From the NCBI GenBank assembly GCA_017628775.1, contig JAGBYN010000138.1, positions 1-21,748 of the forward strand: 21,748 nt of DNA. The letters run 5' to 3'. The translations under genes and the position numbers were made by a program. Positions 5,146 to 12,253 of this stretch are shown piece by piece; positions within the stretch are counted from its first letter, which is position 1, and each line of letters begins with the position of its first letter. This DNA comes from Bacteroidaceae bacterium (GTDB lineage Bacteria; Bacteroidota; Bacteroidia; Bacteroidales; Bacteroidaceae). Under the pieces are notes generated by a model. The model saw nothing but the letters and a program-made list of their open reading frames with translations, was not told the DNA's origin and made no database searches.

Positions 5146-6768
5146 ATGAAAAAGTTTATTCTTTCTGCACTCGTTGCATTGTTCTGTATCACTAATGTCG
5201 CTTTGGCTCAAGATTTGAAAGAACTTAAGAAATTAAATAAGGCTTACATGAAAGAACTGAAATCTCAAGGTTATAAATCTGTAAAAATACAAACAACAGA
5301 AGATGAAGGATTTTGGTATTTTAGTGTTCGAAAGAAAATTAATGGTAAATGGTTATATGGTGTGTTCTCAAAGGACAAAGAAAAAATATTTGATTGTAAA
5401 TATACAAATATAAATTACATAGCACAAATAGAAAAAGATGGGTATAAGACTTATACATACAATGCCTATGGCGGAGGAACTTCTGATGTGTCTATTTATA
5501 ATTATGCAATGCCTGGACATTTTATTTTGTATGATACAGAAAACAAAAAAACAAGTATAGCTTTGGTTGATGGTAGTATAATAAAAGAGAGTTCTGATGA
5601 TTTACGCATACTTGGTAGTTGGATTTTTACAAATTCAAAAAATATTTATACCAAAGAAGTAAATGGCTTTATTCTTCTGGTAATTGTTGATGAAAATAAT
5701 GATATGGGATTAATGACATGGGATGGAAAGACAATTTTAAAGAATGAGAACCGTAGCTTCGAAATTAATTCTCATATAAATGATTTGGCTAATGGTGTTT
5801 TTGTTAAGGACGGTAAGAATGTTGGCGGTTTTTTTCTGGAGGATTTAAGTGTTATAGCTCCTGTTGTTTACAATCGACTTAATTTAGACTTTGAGGAACG
5901 TGTTATAAAAGTGAAATTATCTCCAACAGACACGATGCATGTATATAATCCTGATGTAGAAGATAATTTTAAACCTAAAAACAAAGGAGAAGAATTATTT
6001 TATGAACATAAATTTAGGGAATGTATTGAATATTATGCAAAAGAAGGAGTTGCAGATCCTGATTCGAAGTTCTATTCAGCGCATTCCATGTACTCTATTG
6101 CATCAATCGAAATAGATAATCTTAAGAATTACATAAACGCCCCTTCGGGTAATACTGTATATGGCTATAATTACGATGACGCTAAGAGTCTTTTGGAAGG
6201 TGCAATAAAAATACTTTCGTCGGCAGCGATCCAAGATACCTTGAGGGAAGATGTTTACAAAGAGAATCTTCAAATTTATTATAAAGAATTAGAAACATTA
6301 GAGGAAAACCATCCTAAGTTATTGGAAATATTTAGACAAAAAGAAAACAGTTTTGGTAATAGGCTTGCAAATTCTGTTTTGACAGGTTTGGTTAATGGCC
6401 TTACTAATGCCGCTATAAAATCAATAGAAGGTTCTTCTTCTTCCAAGAAGACTGTAAGTTCGCCTAATGTAGCTAAAACATCTAACCCTTCAAACAAAAG
6501 GAATGTTTCGCCAGTATCTTCATCATCAGAATCAAATAATGAAGAGTCAGATAAAGAAGATTTAAATTCAAAACCCAAAGCTAAACAGTATAGAGAATGT
6601 GCAAAGTGCAGAGGTAAGGGGGAATTGTTCTCAACAACCTCAAATGCAACTTATGGAAACGACAAAAAAGTGGTTTGCTCTGTTTGTGGGCAGGAACATT
6701 GGCTTTCAATAGTTCATCATCACAAGAAATGTAGCAATTGCAATGGTACAGGAAAGGTGGAAATGTAA
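5146..6768 (+). CDS. Exported protein with WG-like repeats, helical region and C-terminal CxxC zinc motif
   Basis: The 540-residue product has a signal peptide (hydrophobic 4-21, cleavage probably ALA|Q near 21). Residues 55-250 contain WG-repeat-like units such as GKWLYGVFSKDKEKIFDCKY (67-86) and the GGFFLEDLSVIAPVVYNRL region (227-245), which suggest a beta repeat domain. Residues 279-400 are helical and TPR-like (EELFYEHKFRECIEYYAKEG). Residues 425-480 form a Ser/Lys/Glu-rich linker. The last 60 residues carry three cysteine pairs: CAKCRGKG (485-492), CSVCGQEHW (511-519) and CSNCNGTG (529-536), a DnaJ-like zinc module. The location is periplasmic or extracytoplasmic. Function is unknown; peptide or partner binding is an inference from the architecture. 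The AT-rich codon use matches the 3792 lipoprotein gene, whose zinc motifs are related. Confidence 0.85.
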   Translation: MKKFILSALVALFCITNVALAQDLKELKKLNKAYMKELKSQGYKSVKIQTTEDEGFWYFSVRKKINGKWLYGVFSKDKEKIFDCKYTNINYIAQIEKDGYKTYTYNAYGGGTSDVSIYNYAMPGHFILYDTENKKTSIALVDGSIIKESSDDLRILGSWIFTNSKNIYTKEVNGFILLVIVDENNDMGLMTWDGKTILKNENRSFEINSHINDLANGVFVKDGKNVGGFFLEDLSVIAPVVYNRLNLDFEERVIKVKLSPTDTMHVYNPDVEDNFKPKNKGEELFYEHKFRECIEYYAKEGVADPDSKFYSAHSMYSIASIEIDNLKNYINAPSGNTVYGYNYDDAKSLLEGAIKILSSAAIQDTLREDVYKENLQIYYKELETLEENHPKLLEIFRQKENSFGNRLANSVLTGLVNGLTNAAIKSIEGSSSSKKTVSSPNVAKTSNPSNKRNVSPVSSSSESNNEESDKEDLNSKPKAKQYRECAKCRGKGELFSTTSNATYGNDKKVVCSVCGQEHWLSIVHHHKKCSNCNGTGKVEM

Positions 6769-6841
6769 TTGTTGAATCAAGTACTATGTCATGAAAATAA
6801 AGTAATTTAAACTTCATAAAAATACGATGGCGACTAATAAG

Positions 6842-6873
6842 TGGAGGGCGGGATGTTAATTTCTCGCCCTCCA
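6842..6873 (+). terminator. Hairpin terminator after the 540-aa protein gene
   Basis: TGGAGGGCG (6842-6850) pairs perfectly with CGCCCTCCA (6865-6873) over a 14-nt loop. The tail TTGGTTTCATTATT is only moderately T-rich. It is GC-rich in an otherwise AT-rich context and lies about 75 bp after the stop. Confidence 0.6.
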
Positions 6874-6915
6874 TTGGTTTCATTATTCATGTTTATAATT
6901 TGATTAACATATTTT

Positions 6916-6932
6916 AAGAGACACTAGTGAAA
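6916..6932 (+). repeat. 17-bp direct repeat, right copy
   Basis: AAGAGACACTAGTGAAA is identical to 4641-4657. Here it is read as RDTSE in the remnant HTH frame. Joining the left flank to this right flank restores a continuous LLRDTSEILEF frame for several codons. Confidence 0.85.
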
Positions 6933-6955
6933 TATTGGAATTTTCCAAAAGTAAA

Positions 6956-6974
6956 ATTGGAATTCCAATGGAAA
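6956..6974. repeat. Palindrome-containing 19-mer, copy 2
   Basis: It is identical to 4583-4601, with ATTGGAATTCCAAT at its core. A similar near-palindrome, ATTGGAATTTTCCAA, precedes it at 6934-6948. Confidence 0.8.
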
Positions 6975-7066
6975 AGAAGATTAACAGAAAGAAATCCACG
7001 ACCTACAACCTGCTGAAATCCCTCCGTGACAAAGGTCTTCTGGAATAATACTGATATTTTACATCT

Positions 7067-7188
7067 ATGAATAATAAGGACAAAAGCAAGAAATACTTCA
7101 TTCTGTCAGCATATTCGGTGGCTGCATTCTGATCTCCTACCTTGTTTTTGAAATCATTGAGTTAGTTATTGCAGGATGTTGTTGTTAA
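7067..7188 (+). pseudogene. Small membrane peptide gene, frameshifted
   Basis: ATG 7067 reads MNNKDKSKKYFIL, then stops at TGA within SAYSVAAF. Moving to another frame just after FIL gives SIFGGCILISYLVFEIIEL followed by VIAGCCC and a stop at 7186-7188. The composite would be a roughly 40-residue peptide with a Lys-rich start and one transmembrane helix. Either a single-base frameshift has inactivated it, or the match is accidental. It follows the HTH remnant by 18 bp, suggesting they once belonged together. Confidence 0.3.
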
Positions 7189-7670
7189 TATTGAAATCAT
7201 TTGTTATAAACGATACTTTTGTGTATCAATCTTGTTTAAAGTTGTTTGTAACTATATGATTTACAATGATGATAACTACTCGCGAAACTTGAGATAGATA
7301 AAAATTATTCGATTCTCTCATCAAAATGTCTCTAATTATTCGAAAGCCATCAAACCGTCTCAAATTCTAGAAAATTAAAAACTTGCAGAACCTGATTTTA
7401 TGGTATAGATGTTTTGACGAGCTTTAGCGGAATGCAAGTCATGAGCAGTCTTCATCTACGCTTACGCCATTTGACTCCAGGGGTGGAAGACCACGTTCGG
7501 GAGGAAAAAGTACTGCGCACACTTTCCTTATTTCCCTCAATGGTTGTCGTCTTCCTTCCTTACGGCAAATTACTTCATCTGCGCCTACTACTGCTCATCA
7601 CTTTCGATTTATTCACGTGTCGCCATCTGCGTTCTGACACGATAATACAAAATTAAATATATGGTATGAT
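7189..7670. other. Gene-free stretch
   Basis: Nothing convincing is seen. The 80-codon plus-strand frame at 7414-7656 has low-complexity Leu-rich content with no start context or family resemblance. Confidence 0.5.
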
Positions 7671-7701
7671 TTTGCTGTTTTAATTGAAATGATTAATTTT
7701 G
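7671..7701 (+). promoter_or_regulatory. Full-consensus promoter for the toxin-antitoxin-like pair
   Basis: TTTG (7671-7674) and TAATTTTG (7694-7701) are separated by 19 bp, an exact fit to the Bacteroidota -33/-7 consensus. Transcription would start near 7708, giving a 25-nt leader before ATG 7733. Confidence 0.75.
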
Positions 7702-7732
7702 CAGTGATTAATAAACTTTAAAAGAGAAAATT

Positions 7733-7891
7733 ATGGCAAGACCTATTGGAGAAACCCCAGTATTGTATGGTGAAGATGCCGTTCGTTTTCTCAATGAAAT
7801 GGGAAACGTTAAACCGGCTTCTTACGAAGAAAAGAAACGAGTACGTGAAGCATATGAAATGCTGAAAAGTATTGCGACTTTTAAAATGTAA
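7733..7891 (+). CDS. Small protein, candidate antitoxin paired with the GNAT gene (52 aa)
   Basis: The 52-residue product begins MARPIGETPVLYGEDAVRF, continues with LNEMGNVKPASYEEKKRVR and ends EAYEMLKSIATFKM. It is hydrophilic with a helical, charged C-terminal half; no named domain is recognised and it shows no ribbon-helix-helix pattern such as the DUF1778 antitoxins. It begins 25 nt after a predicted transcription start and ends 8 nt before the acetyltransferase gene, so the two are probably co-transcribed and coupled. The size, order and partner suggest an antitoxin for a TacT/AtaT-like GNAT toxin. The alternative is an accessory protein of an ordinary acetyltransferase. Confidence 0.7.
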   Translation: MARPIGETPVLYGEDAVRFLNEMGNVKPASYEEKKRVREAYEMLKSIATFKM

Positions 7892-7899
7892 CATTGAAA

Positions 7900-8418
7900 A
7901 TGCGTTTAGTAACATTAAACGAAGTATCTAGTAAAGAACCGTTCGATTGTGGAGATCCAGATTTGAACGGTTTTTTTATTGACGATGCTGAGAATTACCA
8001 AAATCAAATGTTGGCAAAAACATTTGTCCTAATAGAGGATGACGGCAAAATAATTGCCTATTTCAGTTTGTTGAATGATAAAATATCGCACACAACAATT
8101 GAAAAGAATTTATGGCGTAAAGTAAAAGGGAAATTTCCTCATGATAAGCACATGGGAAGTTATCCTGCTGTTAAAATAGGTAGGCTTGCAGTTTCGCTCG
8201 AATATAGAGGAAGAAATCTTGGTTCTGGACTCATTTCTGCGGTAAAGCAAATCCTAATTAACAATGAATCTGTCTCTGCTTGTAGATTCTTAACCGTTGA
8301 CGCGTATAAAGAAGCTTTGCCATTTTACCAGAAGAATGAATTTAAATTTTTAGTTAATGATATTGAGAATTGCGAATTCACTGTTCCCATGTACTATGAT
8401 TTAATGCAATTGAAATAA
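7900..8418 (+). CDS. GNAT-family N-acetyltransferase, TacT/AtaT-like (possible toxin)
   Basis: The 172-residue protein starts MRLVTLNEVSSKEPFDCG. It shows the layout of the TacT-like GNAT group: an FDCGDPDLNGFF motif (15-26), the core strand PAVKIGRLAV (89-98), the acetyl-CoA loop YRGRNLGSGL (102-111), VDAYKEA (133-139) and the C-terminal PFYQKNEF (141-148) with Tyr143 as likely general acid. TacT and AtaT toxins acetylate aminoacyl-tRNA and are neutralised by a small upstream partner; whether this one does so is inference. A TTG at 7894 could extend it by two residues, but ATG 7900 is preferred. A strong terminator follows at 8475, closing a two-gene unit. The AT-rich composition fits the island. 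Confidence 0.85.
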   Translation: MRLVTLNEVSSKEPFDCGDPDLNGFFIDDAENYQNQMLAKTFVLIEDDGKIIAYFSLLNDKISHTTIEKNLWRKVKGKFPHDKHMGSYPAVKIGRLAVSLEYRGRNLGSGLISAVKQILINNESVSACRFLTVDAYKEALPFYQKNEFKFLVNDIENCEFTVPMYYDLMQLK

Positions 8419-8474
8419 TATTGACTATAAGTATCCGTACAGCTTTTAGTCGCTTATCTGCACTATAAAAGTCT

Positions 8475-8512
8475 ATAAGGAGTTCCTAATAGGGACTCCT
8501 TATTTTGTTTTT
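8475..8512 (+). terminator. Rho-independent terminator of the GNAT operon
   Basis: ATAAGGAGTTCC (8475-8486) pairs with GGGACTCCTTAT (8492-8503) over a 5-nt TAATA loop: 12 pairs, one of them G-T. TTTTGTTTTT follows. It lies 56 bp after the GNAT stop. Confidence 0.85.
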
Positions 8513-8590
8513 ACTGAACTCGGTTTTACAACCCAAAAAGGCGAAGAAATTTTACTTTTTAACGAATTGTCTGAAAATGACATGTACTAA
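8513..8590 (+). pseudogene. Possible C-terminal gene fragment
   Basis: A 25-codon run reads TELGFTTQKGEEI then LLFNELSENDMY and a stop, with protein-like composition but no start codon. It may be the tail of a gene removed when the island formed. The family is not recognised and the call is weak. Confidence 0.22.
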
Positions 8591-8607
8591 AATAGAACCA
8601 TCTGCCT

Positions 8608-8638
8608 CAGCGAATATTTGGCTTCGCTGTTTGTTTTG
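8608..8638 (+). terminator. Hairpin with T-rich tail next to the right 38-bp repeat
   Basis: CAGCGAA (8608-8614) pairs with TTCGCTG (8623-8629), followed by TTTGTTTTG, which runs into the 21-mer palindrome. It looks like a terminator for the fragment before it. Confidence 0.45.
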
Positions 8639-8674
8639 TGACATGTGACACGTCACAACGAAAAATATAGATAT
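8637..8674 (+). repeat. 21-mer palindrome copy 5 with conserved tail; right direct repeat of the island
   Basis: All 38 bases are identical to 3251-3288, in the same orientation. To the right the sequence becomes more GC-rich and conserved genes begin. Confidence 0.9.
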
Positions 8675-8724
8675 ATGCACGTGCGTGTGTCTGTGGCGAA
8701 AACCAAGGCGTGCATAGGGCAACG

Positions 8725-8769
8725 AAAAAAGCAGAGAGGTTCGGGCGGTGTGTTGCTGAACTTCTCTGC
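8725..8769 (-). terminator. Terminator of the hydrolase operon
   Basis: GCAGAGAGGTTC (8731-8742) and GAACTTCTCTGC (8758-8769) form a 12-bp stem with one wobble. On the minus strand six T residues (8725-8730) follow. It is placed about 120 bp after the hydrolase stop. Confidence 0.75.
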
Positions 8770-8889
8770 TTATTTGGGTGTAAAAACGGAGCTAATGCGG
8801 CTTGCAGTTTGGGGTAGGTCGCGATGCCGTTTTGGTTGGTTTAGTTTGAATGGCTCGAATGAGCGCATACGCGTAAAGTGGCTGTATGC

Positions 8890-10209
8890 TTACCAGGCGA
8901 GGCGCACGCTATAGGGGAACACGCGCTTGGCGTCTTCAAACGTGGCGATGCTTTCTGCCAGGCTGGCATACGTGGGTTGGAGTTTGCCGTAGAAGCATTC
9001 CTTGCCATTGACGAAGATGCGCACCTTCTTTTTGGGGTTGAAGAGTTGGTCGTTGAGGAATACGACGAGCTCGCCCGTTTCGGCTGGTGTGTAGGTTTTG
9101 TAGAATGAAATTTCAATGCCCATTTGTGGTTCGCGCACGGTGGTGTTGTAGGTCACGTGGTTGGCTGTGATGTGAATCTCGTTCTTACGCGTTTCGTAGG
9201 TGTAGTAGATGCGTCCATCCTGGGGTGCGCATTCCTTAACGACCTTGAGGTTGTAGAAGGCGTTGCGCTTTAAGCCGTCCATTTCGAAGTTTTCCCACGC
9301 GAATTGCTTGGGTGTAGCGTTGCGTTGGAACTGCGCGAGCCATGGTGTGGTGGGCGAGTAGTCGATGCTGTGTCCGCGTCCTTCGGGCAAGGCGATGCGG
9401 TGCTTGAAGTAACCGGGATGGGCTTTCTCGAGCGAGTCGAGTGCGGCAAGTGCGCGGCGGGTCAGGATGTCGCGGCTGAACATGCGGTCGTATTCGCCTG
9501 TGAGCAATGAGAAGGGCGTGTTCATGAGGTTTTCGCATGGCGCATTGCGCAAGGGTTCGCCTCCTGCCATGGGGCCGACGCCTGCAAGGTAATCGGCGTA
9601 GAAACAACCCAAGCGCTGGCTTCCGTAGCCGCCTTCGGAGATGCCGAAGAAGTAAATGCGGTCGTGGTTGATGTTTTCATCAAGCATGGCGCGGCGCAGA
9701 ATGAGCTTCCACACCCATTGTTTGCTTTGTTGCCACCAACGATAGTACTCGCGCATGTTTGGGATTTGGGGCACGAGGTAGAACGAAGGTGCATCAGCCC
9801 AATGGTTGGCGAGCTTAAATCCCGTGGCCCACTCTGAGTCCTTGTGTCCTGAACCGTGGAGGTAGAGGAAAAGGGGGTAGCCCGCTTCGGGGCGGTCGCC
9901 CTTGGTGCCATAGTAGAAGGGCATTGTGGCGTTTGGTTCGAGCGCTTCGGGTATTTCGTATTTTATGACGCGCGCTTCGGCGAGCGGTGCTTCAACGAGG
10001 GGGAGGACGTCGGCATTGGCTTGTTGCCATGCTTGCCATGCCTGGCGTGTTGCCTGTTCAACATCGTTGATGGGCGCCTCGGCGGGTTGGGGTAAATTCT
10101 TGCCTTGAATGTGGGCTTCGAAATAGGGTTGGAGTTGCTCGGCTGAGGTTTGCGCCAAGAGTGGATTAAGGCTTAAAGCCAAGCAAGCGGCGGTGATTAA
10201 ATGTTTCAT
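8890..10209 (-). CDS. Secreted alpha/beta-hydrolase (esterase/peptidase-like)
   Basis: The 439-residue protein has a signal peptide (residues 1-19, LLA|Q). The catalytic domain follows a helical N-terminal region: oxyanion motif LHGSG (117-121), nucleophile elbow GISEGG (Ser191), acid TGEYDRM (Asp241) and EGRGHSID (His280). These form a plausible Ser-Asp-His triad. About 140 residues follow as a C-terminal extension, probably beta-rich, which ends in VRLAW. It is likely periplasmic or outer-membrane associated, acting on an ester or peptide; the substrate is unknown. The gene starts 43 nt after the DUF554 gene on the same strand, so co-transcription is likely. Its GC-richer codon use contrasts with the island to its left. 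Confidence 0.85.
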   Translation of the reverse strand: MKHLITAACLALSLNPLLAQTSAEQLQPYFEAHIQGKNLPQPAEAPINDVEQATRQAWQAWQQANADVLPLVEAPLAEARVIKYEIPEALEPNATMPFYYGTKGDRPEAGYPLFLYLHGSGHKDSEWATGFKLANHWADAPSFYLVPQIPNMREYYRWWQQSKQWVWKLILRRAMLDENINHDRIYFFGISEGGYGSQRLGCFYADYLAGVGPMAGGEPLRNAPCENLMNTPFSLLTGEYDRMFSRDILTRRALAALDSLEKAHPGYFKHRIALPEGRGHSIDYSPTTPWLAQFQRNATPKQFAWENFEMDGLKRNAFYNLKVVKECAPQDGRIYYTYETRKNEIHITANHVTYNTTVREPQMGIEISFYKTYTPAETGELVVFLNDQLFNPKKKVRIFVNGKECFYGKLQPTYASLAESIATFEDAKRVFPYSVRLAW

Positions 10210-10252
10210 GATATACTGATTTTATGCAGGTTATGCTAATTAATTCATGTAT

Positions 10253-10936
10253 TTATACAAATAAATTTCTGATGACCAAGAAGATCATGGGCATGAGCAG
10301 AGCGGGGAGTAGGTTGATGGTTTTGCAATCTTTTATGTCCATCACACCAAGCCCTGCTGCCGCAATGAGCACACCGCCCACGATGGACGTTTCGGTGATG
10401 AGCTCGTCGGAAATAAACGTTTCGGAAACTTTAGCGATGACGTAAAACGCGCTTTGCCAAAGGAACACGAAGATGGCGGCAAGCGACATCCAAATGCCGT
10501 AGGACGAGGCAATAACGATCATCGTGACGAGGTTGAGCGTTGCGGCGGTGAGGAGGTAAGTATTGTCGCCCTTAAGCGCACTGAGCACGGGGCCCATCAT
10601 GGAGAGCGTACCAACGCAACAAAAGAGAATGGCGGTGGTGAGCCCTTGCGATATGTCGGAGTTCTTGCCTGCTCGGCTTGTGGCTTGCTCCATGCGCGTG
10701 TCGAAACGGAGGGCTGTGCCGATGAGTCCGCCAATGGAGAGGCAGGCGATGAAGAGCACGGGATATTGCGAGTTGCGCATGTTTTCCATCGCCACGTTGG
10801 CACCAAGCACAAGGGCGGCAAGACCCATGGCGGTGTTCATAACGGTGATGTACTTTTCGCGTATGCCTTTCTTGGCAATGGCGCCAATCAAGCTACCCAC
10901 AATTACGGCTATGGCATTGAGACAGATGTAGATCAT
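10253..10936 (-). CDS. DUF554 family integral membrane protein
   Basis: The 227-residue, strongly hydrophobic protein has about six to seven membrane segments. The start MIYICLNAIAVIVGSLIGA is followed by MGLAALVLGANVAM, LFIACLSIGGLIGTALRFD and the conserved GLTTAILFCCVGTLSMMGP. This pattern is characteristic of the DUF554 (YdfK-like) family, a predicted transporter group of unknown substrate. The length is normal. The start codon lies 4 bp from a tandem 7-bp repeat array that occupies the leader. It is followed by the secreted hydrolase gene. Confidence 0.9.
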   Translation of the reverse strand: MIYICLNAIAVIVGSLIGAIAKKGIREKYITVMNTAMGLAALVLGANVAMENMRNSQYPVLFIACLSIGGLIGTALRFDTRMEQATSRAGKNSDISQGLTTAILFCCVGTLSMMGPVLSALKGDNTYLLTAATLNLVTMIVIASSYGIWMSLAAIFVFLWQSAFYVIAKVSETFISDELITETSIVGGVLIAAAGLGVMDIKDCKTINLLPALLMPMIFLVIRNLFV

Positions 10937-10940
10937 TATA

Positions 10941-11005
10941 AGAGTTTAGAGTTTAGAGTTTAGAGTACTTTTTAAAGTTTAGAGTTGAGAGTTTAGAGTT
11001 GAGAG
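10941..11005. repeat. Tandem AGAGTTT array in the leader of the DUF554 gene
   Basis: Three perfect AGAGTTT heptamers (10941-10961) plus a partial are followed by two AGTTTAGAGTTGAG 14-mers (10976-10989 and 10990-11003). The array begins 4 bp upstream of the DUF554 start codon on the minus strand. Copy number could vary by slippage. Confidence 0.85.
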
Positions 11006-11186
11006 GGATTAGAGGCTTCGCCTCTTTGGGGAGGAGAGTACAGAGTATAACTGCCATCTGGAAGGTGTCGGCCCGTCGTGAATCAACCGTAAATTCGTTA
11101 ATTGCGGCGTTGTAGGGGCCGATCACCGTGTCGGCCCGTCGTCATGCCACGCTCCAATCTCCTTATAGAGGGTTGAGGGTTGTGCC
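11006..11186. repeat. Intergenic hairpins and a repeated GTGTCGGCCCGTCGT motif
   Basis: The 15-mer occurs at 11065-11079 and 11128-11142. The second copy sits in a palindrome, GGGCCGA (11116-11122) with TCGGCCC (11131-11137). A compact hairpin, AGAGGC-TTC-GCCTCT, lies at 11011-11025. Neither has a T tract on the minus strand, so they look like dispersed REP-like intergenic repeats rather than the aroB terminator. Confidence 0.6.
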
Positions 11187-12236
11187 TTATGCCCCTTCGC
11201 GCATGAAGTCGAACATTTCGAAGAGTTCTTCTTTCGTGGCGTGCTGATCAAGGCGAATGTCGCCTACGTCGGCAAGGAGGGTGAAGTTGATGTTGGCATC
11301 AACTTTCTTTTTATCGTGGGTCATGTAGGCATAAAGTTGCTCGTATTGCTGGCACGTGAAGTGGAAGTGGCCGTAGGTTTCGCGAATGAAGCAGGCGGTT
11401 TGTCGCATGCGCTCGGTGGGGAAACCTAATTTTCGGCAACTCAAATAGAGTTCGCCCACAATGCCCCAAGCCACGGCGTAGCCATGCAGAAGGGTTCGGT
11501 CTTCGCTCATGGCTAAACTCTCGAGCGCATGGGCGGTGGTGTGAGCCAGGTTGAGGGCTTTGCGCAGTCCCTTCTCGGTGGGGTCTTGGCTCACGATGTT
11601 TTTCTTGACCTCCACGCTTTGTTCGACTAAGTGCTGAAGGGCGTTGAAGTCGGGGTTTTCGAAGTCCATCATGAGGTGCTGAGCCAACATGGTGTTGTCC
11701 TTTAAGAGGGCGTGCTTGAGCATTTCGGCATAGCCTGAGCGCAGGTTTTGCGTGTCGAGCGTGTGCAGGAAATGGGTGTCGATAACCACGGCCTCGGCTT
11801 CGCGAAAGGCGCCTATTTCATTTTTGAGTCCGTTGAAGTTGATGCCTGTTTTTCCACCAACGGCGGCATCGACCATCGCTAAGAGCGTTGTGGGCACATT
11901 GATGAAGCGCATGCCTCGCTTAAACGTGGCTGCAGCAAATCCGCCAAGGTCGGTAATCATCCCTCCGCCCAAGCAAATGAGCAGGGAATGGCGCGTGGCT
12001 CCGGCATCGCCCAGCGATTGCCACACGTGGGCCAACGATTCAAGTGTTTTGTTGGCATCGGAACTTCCGATAACGATCGAAGTGGCACTGCGCAATATGG
12101 GGCTTTCGTCAAGGCGCGGTTTGCAAAGCTCGTGCGTATGTTCGTCCGTGAGCACAAACACTTTGTTGGGCGCAAGGTCCGCAATAAGGGTTTCAAGTGC
12201 CTGAGCCGTGTTGTGGGTGTAGATAATTTCTTGCAT
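11187..12236 (-). CDS. aroB: 3-dehydroquinate synthase
   Basis: This is the second enzyme of the shikimate pathway, converting DAHP to 3-dehydroquinate with NAD+ and a divalent metal. The 349-residue length is normal. Motifs: NAD-binding GGGMITDLGGFAA (90-102), PTTLLAMVDAAVGGKTGIN (115-133), GYAEMLKHALL (168-178) with metal ligand Glu171, LNLAHTTAHALES (228-240) with His232, and HGYAVAWGI (251-259) with His251. Two positions differ from the textbook pattern (HTFGH is HTTAH, HGEAVA is HGYAVA), but all three metal ligands are kept. It lies 17 nt downstream of the thioesterase gene, so the two are probably one transcript. Confidence 0.95.
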   Translation of the reverse strand: MQEIIYTHNTAQALETLIADLAPNKVFVLTDEHTHELCKPRLDESPILRSATSIVIGSSDANKTLESLAHVWQSLGDAGATRHSLLICLGGGMITDLGGFAAATFKRGMRFINVPTTLLAMVDAAVGGKTGINFNGLKNEIGAFREAEAVVIDTHFLHTLDTQNLRSGYAEMLKHALLKDNTMLAQHLMMDFENPDFNALQHLVEQSVEVKKNIVSQDPTEKGLRKALNLAHTTAHALESLAMSEDRTLLHGYAVAWGIVGELYLSCRKLGFPTERMRQTACFIRETYGHFHFTCQQYEQLYAYMTHDKKKVDANINFTLLADVGDIRLDQHATKEELFEMFDFMREGA

Positions 12237-12253
12237 GAGGCAAAAAGCGGGGT

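Larger units (their letters stand above)
6908..7048 (+). pseudogene. Remnant of a winged-helix/HTH protein C-terminus
   Basis: An open frame without a proper start reads LRDTSEILEFSKSK, then IGIPMEKKINRKK, then STTYNLLKSLRDKGLLE and a stop. The last part resembles the recognition helix and wing of a winged-helix domain (pattern: x-TTYxLLxxLxxKGLLE). ATG 6968 would give only 26 residues. The full-length gene is absent, so this is probably a decayed C-terminal fragment of a regulator or ATP-binding protein. The 17-mer and the 19-mer repeats both fall in this frame. Confidence 0.4.

Noticed and set aside
7414..7656. 80-codon Leu-rich ORF
   Set aside because: Low complexity, no promoter or family resemblance.
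8645..8914. 89-codon ORF left of the hydrolase gene
   Set aside because: It overlaps the hydrolase 3' end and terminator and lacks protein-like features.
11187..12236. AroB with HGYAVA in place of HGEAVA as a possible inactive enzyme
   Set aside because: The metal ligands Glu171, His232 and His251 and all other motifs are intact; the change looks like lineage variation.
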